DNA of 64,000 nt, taken from NCBI RefSeq assembly GCF_046097105.1, contig NZ_CP175562.1:558001-622000 (forward strand). Reading direction: 5' to 3'. The notes under the pieces are model-generated. The model had not been told where the DNA came from. It saw only the letters and a list, made by a program, of their open reading frames with translations, and did no database searches. Positions 60,683 through 64,000 of this stretch are shown here, piece after piece. Each line of letters begins with the position of its first letter. The stretch's first letter is position 1. A program made the translations under genes and the position numbers. This DNA comes from Natroniella sp046097105. GTDB lineage: Bacteria > Bacillota > Halanaerobiia > Halobacteroidales > Halobacteroidaceae.

Positions 60683-62126
60683 CACTATCGTTGCATTGTT
60701 AAAAAATATAGATTTACTAACTCAACCAAATCAAATTAGTAATCAAAAATTTATAACTTAGTAGACTTTTCAAAGTAATAATTACTTTGAAAGTAGTCAT
60801 TGTTCTATATTAAAAGTAAAATATAGAATATATTTCTAGATGAAAGCCTATTAACCTAGGTTTTAGATAATAAAATTTTATCAACTACTGTTAATCCATC
60901 TATTCCAATTGAAATCATTTGTTGTAACTGAACAAATGGAATACTTTATCTTTCTAGTGAGCTTAAGTAAACTTCCTTTGAATTCAGATTCTTTTTCAAG
61001 TAATTTTAAAATTAAAAATAAGATTACAGCACTATAAATTTGTGTTAAAACAGCATTTTTATTTTGTCCAAAGAAGCTCTTTATTTTTAGATGCTGCTTG
61101 ATCCATTAAAAAAATAACTCTATTTGCCACCGTTTTTTATACAGATAAGCTATTACATGAGCGTCCAAATCAAAGCGATTAGTTAAAATATCAATGGTTT
61201 TTTCATTGCCATTTCGATCAGTTGTTTTTACTTTAACTAATCTTATTTCCTGTTTCATTCTAGTTTTTGAAGTATGATCACCTAGCATTATATCAGCATC
61301 TAATATAACATTTGCTTCTTTATCTTTGGCATTTAAATCTAAAAATCTAATGATTTCAATTTTAGTATTAGATTTTGCTCTAGTTACAAAATAGATATCA
61401 TTATCTATAAACTCATCAAACTTTTGATACTTTATATAAGCTCTATCAAAGAGATAAGTATAGCTAGGGTTAAAGGTCAGATTATCAAATATTTCTTTGT
61501 CATGAATTATAGCATCGCTTATTATTATATTTTCTGGGGCATTAGTATTCAAATCATATAAAGTATGAAGTTTAATTCCACCTTTAGTGCTTCTAAATTT
61601 AGCCCAAGGAAATAATGACAAACATAAACTTATAGTTGAAGAATCTAAGATTTTCACAAAACCAATTTCTTTTAAAGTTTCTTGAAGCCCTTTATTAGCG
61701 TTAAGCTTATCAAATAGGTGTTGGAAAATTTCAAAGAATATCTCATGAGGTCTACTTTCATTTTTACGAGATAACTGAGATTTGCTTATTTTAGGTAATG
61801 TTCTATTTAGTTGATTATTATTTTCTAAATCACAAATAAAATCTTCTAGACTTTCTTTTTTAGTAAGATGAAAATAAAGTAGGTATAATAGATGAACTTC
61901 TGTTGTTAATTTATGAACCTTATAATCTGAGTTATATTTATCAATTAGACCTTTCAAAAATTTTCTATCAATAACATCTAGAAGTTTAGTCAAAAGTATG
62001 GTACAATTATTCATGATTTCATCTCCTTTGATTTCATGGATTTTGTACTGGGGGGTACGTATCCATTTAATCAAAGGAGTTTTATTTTTTCAAGAACTTT
62101 TTATAAAAAACGATGCAACGCTAGTG
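60683..62126 (-). mobile_element. Complete IS4-family insertion sequence, 1444 bp
   Basis: Left end CACTATCGTTGCATTGTT (60683-60700) and right end AACGATGCAACGCTAGTG (62109-62126) are inverted repeats, 16 of 18 matching. ATAAACTTA is duplicated directly outside both ends. One transposase gene fills it on the minus strand. The intact repeats and identical 9-bp duplication show a fairly recent insertion between fixC and the Lon-like gene. Confidence 0.92.
60881..62014 (-). pseudogene. IS4-family transposase interrupted by one in-frame stop
   Basis: ATG 62014 follows GGAGATG. The frame has the DDE residues ILDSSTISL, YLFDRAYIKY and the E in KKRWQIELFF. At 61106-61108 TAA interrupts it exactly where the family has Lys (ELFF-K-WIKQHL). 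The same frame then continues WIKQHLKIKSFFGQNKNAVL to 60881, where it ends. Total 377 codons without the stop. Only this one lesion is seen, so suppression, read error or a very young null are all possible. Confidence 0.85.
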
Positions 62127-62135
62127 ATAAACTTA
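62127..62135. repeat. Right target-site duplication of the IS4-family element
   Basis: ATAAACTTA, identical to 60674-60682. Confidence 0.9.
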
Positions 62136-62213
62136 GTTATTTAACTTATACAGAAATAAAGTTATCACAATTTTCTTCTGTTTAATATAATGTAGTAAAA
62201 AGGAGGAAAAAAG

Positions 62214-64000
62214 ATGATCGAAAGTAGAGTTTCTAAAGAAAAGTTGAGAAGAGAGTGTTCATTAGATCAGTTTGATTTTGAAACTACTCAAGAAGTAGAT
62301 CCTTCTTTTGAAATGATTGGTCAGCAACGGGCACTAGAAGCAATAAAATTTGGCCTAAATGTTGAGCAGGATAATTATAATGTTTTTGTGGTTGCACCTC
62401 AGGGGAGAAAAAAACTTGATTTTATTATCGACAAAATTAAAGAACAAGCTAAACAAGAAAAAGAACCTGATGATTGGTGCTATTTATATAATTTTGAAGA
62501 GCAACAACAACCAATCGCTTGTAATTTAGCAGCAGGTTTAGGCAAAGAATTTAAAAGAGAATTAGAAACAGCTATTGACAATATAGAGCAAGCAATGAGT
62601 GAAATTTTTATTAACCAAGAATTTATTAAAAATAGAAATGAATTAGAAGAGGAGTATCAACAAGAAGTTGGACGAATATTGGCCCAATTGGAGTCGGAAG
62701 CAGAAGACTTAGGATTTATTTTGGAAAAAGAGGAGTCAGGTTTTGCAATTATTCCTTTATTAGAAGATGGAAGTCCAATGGAGGAGGAAGCATATGAGCA
62801 ATTATCTCCTTTAGAAAAAGAAAGAGTTGATCGAGAAGTTAAGATTATTCAAGAAAAAATAAATGAAGGTTTGAAAGAGTTAACAAGAATAACTGAAAAG
62901 TATAAAGAAGAATTAAAAGAACTAGATAGAAAAATTATTCTTCAAACTATAAAGCCCTTTTTACAGCCATTAATAAAAAAGTATGAGCAATTCGATAAAT
63001 TAAATTTTTATTTAAAACAGGTGAGAGAAGATATTGTTAGTAGTTTAGCTCAGTTTAGAGAAGAGAGTAAAAAAGAGATTGAACTGTTTAAAGGGTCTCA
63101 AGAAACAAGCTGGGATTCTAATATTAAATATGGAGTTAATTTATTAGTTGATAATAGTGAGACTGAAGGAAGGCCAGTAATTTTTGAAGAAGAACCTACT
63201 TATTATAATTTATTAGGGCGAATAGAATATGAAACTAAAGGTAATAGCTTAATAACTCATTTTAGGAATATTAAAGCAGGGAGTTTATACCAAGCTAATG
63301 GAGGGTATTTAATTCTTGAAGCTGAGGAATTGCTAGCTAATTTTAAATCATGGAAGTTGATCAAGCAAGTACTTAAAACAGGCAAATTAAAGATGAGAAA
63401 TTTAGGTGAAGAATATGATAAAGCTCCACTATCAAGTTTAGAACCAGAAGAGATTCCAGCTAATATTAAGGTTATTTTGATAGGAAATCATAATCTTTAT
63501 CGCTTATTATACGATTACGATAATAATTTTAGTCAATTATTTAAAATGAAATCAGTTTTGGCATCAGAAGTAGATTGGAATGGGGAAAACAATTATAAAT
63601 TAGTTAAATATATTAGTTATCAATGCCAAAAAAATAATTTACGACCTCTTGATCGAGCGGCAGTGGGTAAGGTAATTGAGTATGCTGCTCAACTGACTGG
63701 AAATCAAAAGAAGTTAACAAGCAACTTTGAACAGATATCATCTTTATTATATGAAGCAAATACATGGGCCAATATTGAAGATAAAGATTTAATTACTCAA
63801 AAAGAGATTAATAAAGCATTAAGAAAACAAAGATACCGAGTTAATCAACAGCAAGAACTAGTAGAAGAAATGTACCATAAAGAGAAAATCTTATTACAGA
63901 CAGAAGGGGCTGAAATTGGACAGATTAATGGATTGTCTATTATAGATTTAAGGGATTATGCATTTGGCAAACCAACAAGAATTACTGCTGCTGTTTACCA
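62214..64000 (+). CDS. LonB-like ATP-dependent protease (AAA_32 family), truncated by window end
   Basis: ATG 62214 behind AAGGAGG. 595 codons are visible and the frame is open at the window edge. The family has an AAA+ module split by a long helical insert (about 80-300 here, Glu-rich coiled coil) and a C-terminal Lon protease domain. FEMIGQQRALEAIKFGLNVE opens it, and KAGSLYQANGGYLILEAEEL (Walker B region) and IIDLRDYAFGKPTRITAAVY (start of the protease domain) follow. The P-loop position reads VVAPQGRKKLDF and lacks the usual GxGR/K-T/S. The protease active site lies beyond the window. Confidence 0.88.
   Translation, partial: MIESRVSKEKLRRECSLDQFDFETTQEVDPSFEMIGQQRALEAIKFGLNVEQDNYNVFVVAPQGRKKLDFIIDKIKEQAKQEKEPDDWCYLYNFEEQQQPIACNLAAGLGKEFKRELETAIDNIEQAMSEIFINQEFIKNRNELEEEYQQEVGRILAQLESEAEDLGFILEKEESGFAIIPLLEDGSPMEEEAYEQLSPLEKERVDREVKIIQEKINEGLKELTRITEKYKEELKELDRKIILQTIKPFLQPLIKKYEQFDKLNFYLKQVREDIVSSLAQFREESKKEIELFKGSQETSWDSNIKYGVNLLVDNSETEGRPVIFEEEPTYYNLLGRIEYETKGNSLITHFRNIKAGSLYQANGGYLILEAEELLANFKSWKLIKQVLKTGKLKMRNLGEEYDKAPLSSLEPEEIPANIKVILIGNHNLYRLLYDYDNNFSQLFKMKSVLASEVDWNGENNYKLVKYISYQCQKNNLRPLDRAAVGKVIEYAAQLTGNQKKLTSNFEQISSLLYEANTWANIEDKDLITQKEINKALRKQRYRVNQQQELVEEMYHKEKILLQTEGAEIGQINGLSIIDLRDYAFGKPTRITAAVY

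Noticed and set aside
1..64000. CRISPR arrays, tRNA or rRNA genes
   Set aside because: No regularly spaced identical repeats and no tRNA or rRNA signature sequences seen by reading; a covariance search would be needed to exclude small RNAs.

Overview
The window comes from a low-GC, AT-rich member of the Firmicutes. Several genes point to a diderm, spore-forming, halophilic fermenter of the Halanaerobiales/Halobacteroidaceae type. These are OmpH/Skp-type periplasmic chaperones and a GmhB-like heptose phosphatase (outer membrane and LPS), GerW/YtfJ, YqhV and ComA/ComB (spore formers), RecU, TrkA/TrkH, sodium-coupled transporters and an acidic proteome. The genus assignment is inference. No rRNA, tRNA or CRISPR array was seen.

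Layout. 0.1-3.5 kb: vitamin B6 locus, with pdxS beside a truncated pdxT relic and a divergent MocR/PdxR regulator, then a gmhB-like gene. 3.8-11.7 kb: two PhoPR-like two-component systems, GerW, PgeF, a small lipoprotein and two tandem Skp paralogues. 11.8-15.7 kb: PutP-type and NSS-type sodium symporters and a small orphan. 15.8-19.6 kb: a TPP enzyme divergent from a class III aminotransferase plus an SRPBCC protein, then a MITE-like repeat. 19.9-38.6 kb: the main accessory block, a four-carbon acyl-CoA regulon with a PAS-PAS sigma-54 activator, a PhaJ-like hydratase, acyl-CoA dehydrogenase, EtfBA (EtfA carrying a ferredoxin domain), three family I CoA-transferases, two GntP-like permeases, an MCP-like sensor, a PhaB-like reductase, Hbd and thiolase. 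38.6-39.7 kb: a thiolase relic and a broken codY. 39.7-41.8 kb: a DUF1576 membrane protein, an orphan and a FlK-like thioesterase. 42-49.5 kb: TrkA-TrkH, a third two-component system, HtrA and a CDF metal transporter. 49.5-57.6 kb: a beta-propeller lipoprotein, RecU, CheY, acylphosphatase, a decayed pgsA-like gene, a HARE-HTH protein, Hsp20, YqhV, ComA-ComB and UPF0756. 57.6-64 kb: an MFS pump, FixX-FixC, a complete IS4-family element with target duplication, and the start of a LonB-like protease.

The strongest system-level signal is an apparent sigma-54 regulon. Three intergenic regions (before the PhaJ-like gene and before CoA-transferase copies 2 and 3) each carry a correctly spaced -24/-12 promoter. 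Each also has one to three copies of a dyad of the form TGTAT-N8-ATACA about 110-130 bp or more upstream. The likely activator is the enhancer-binding protein at 19.9 kb. This would control uptake and CoA activation of a short-chain (hydroxy)acid, its conversion through C4 acyl-CoA intermediates and electron-transfer-flavoprotein-linked redox, by analogy with AtoC or BkdR but with different architecture.

The window also shows gene decay: relics of pdxT, codY, pgsA and a thiolase, and a transposase with an in-frame stop.
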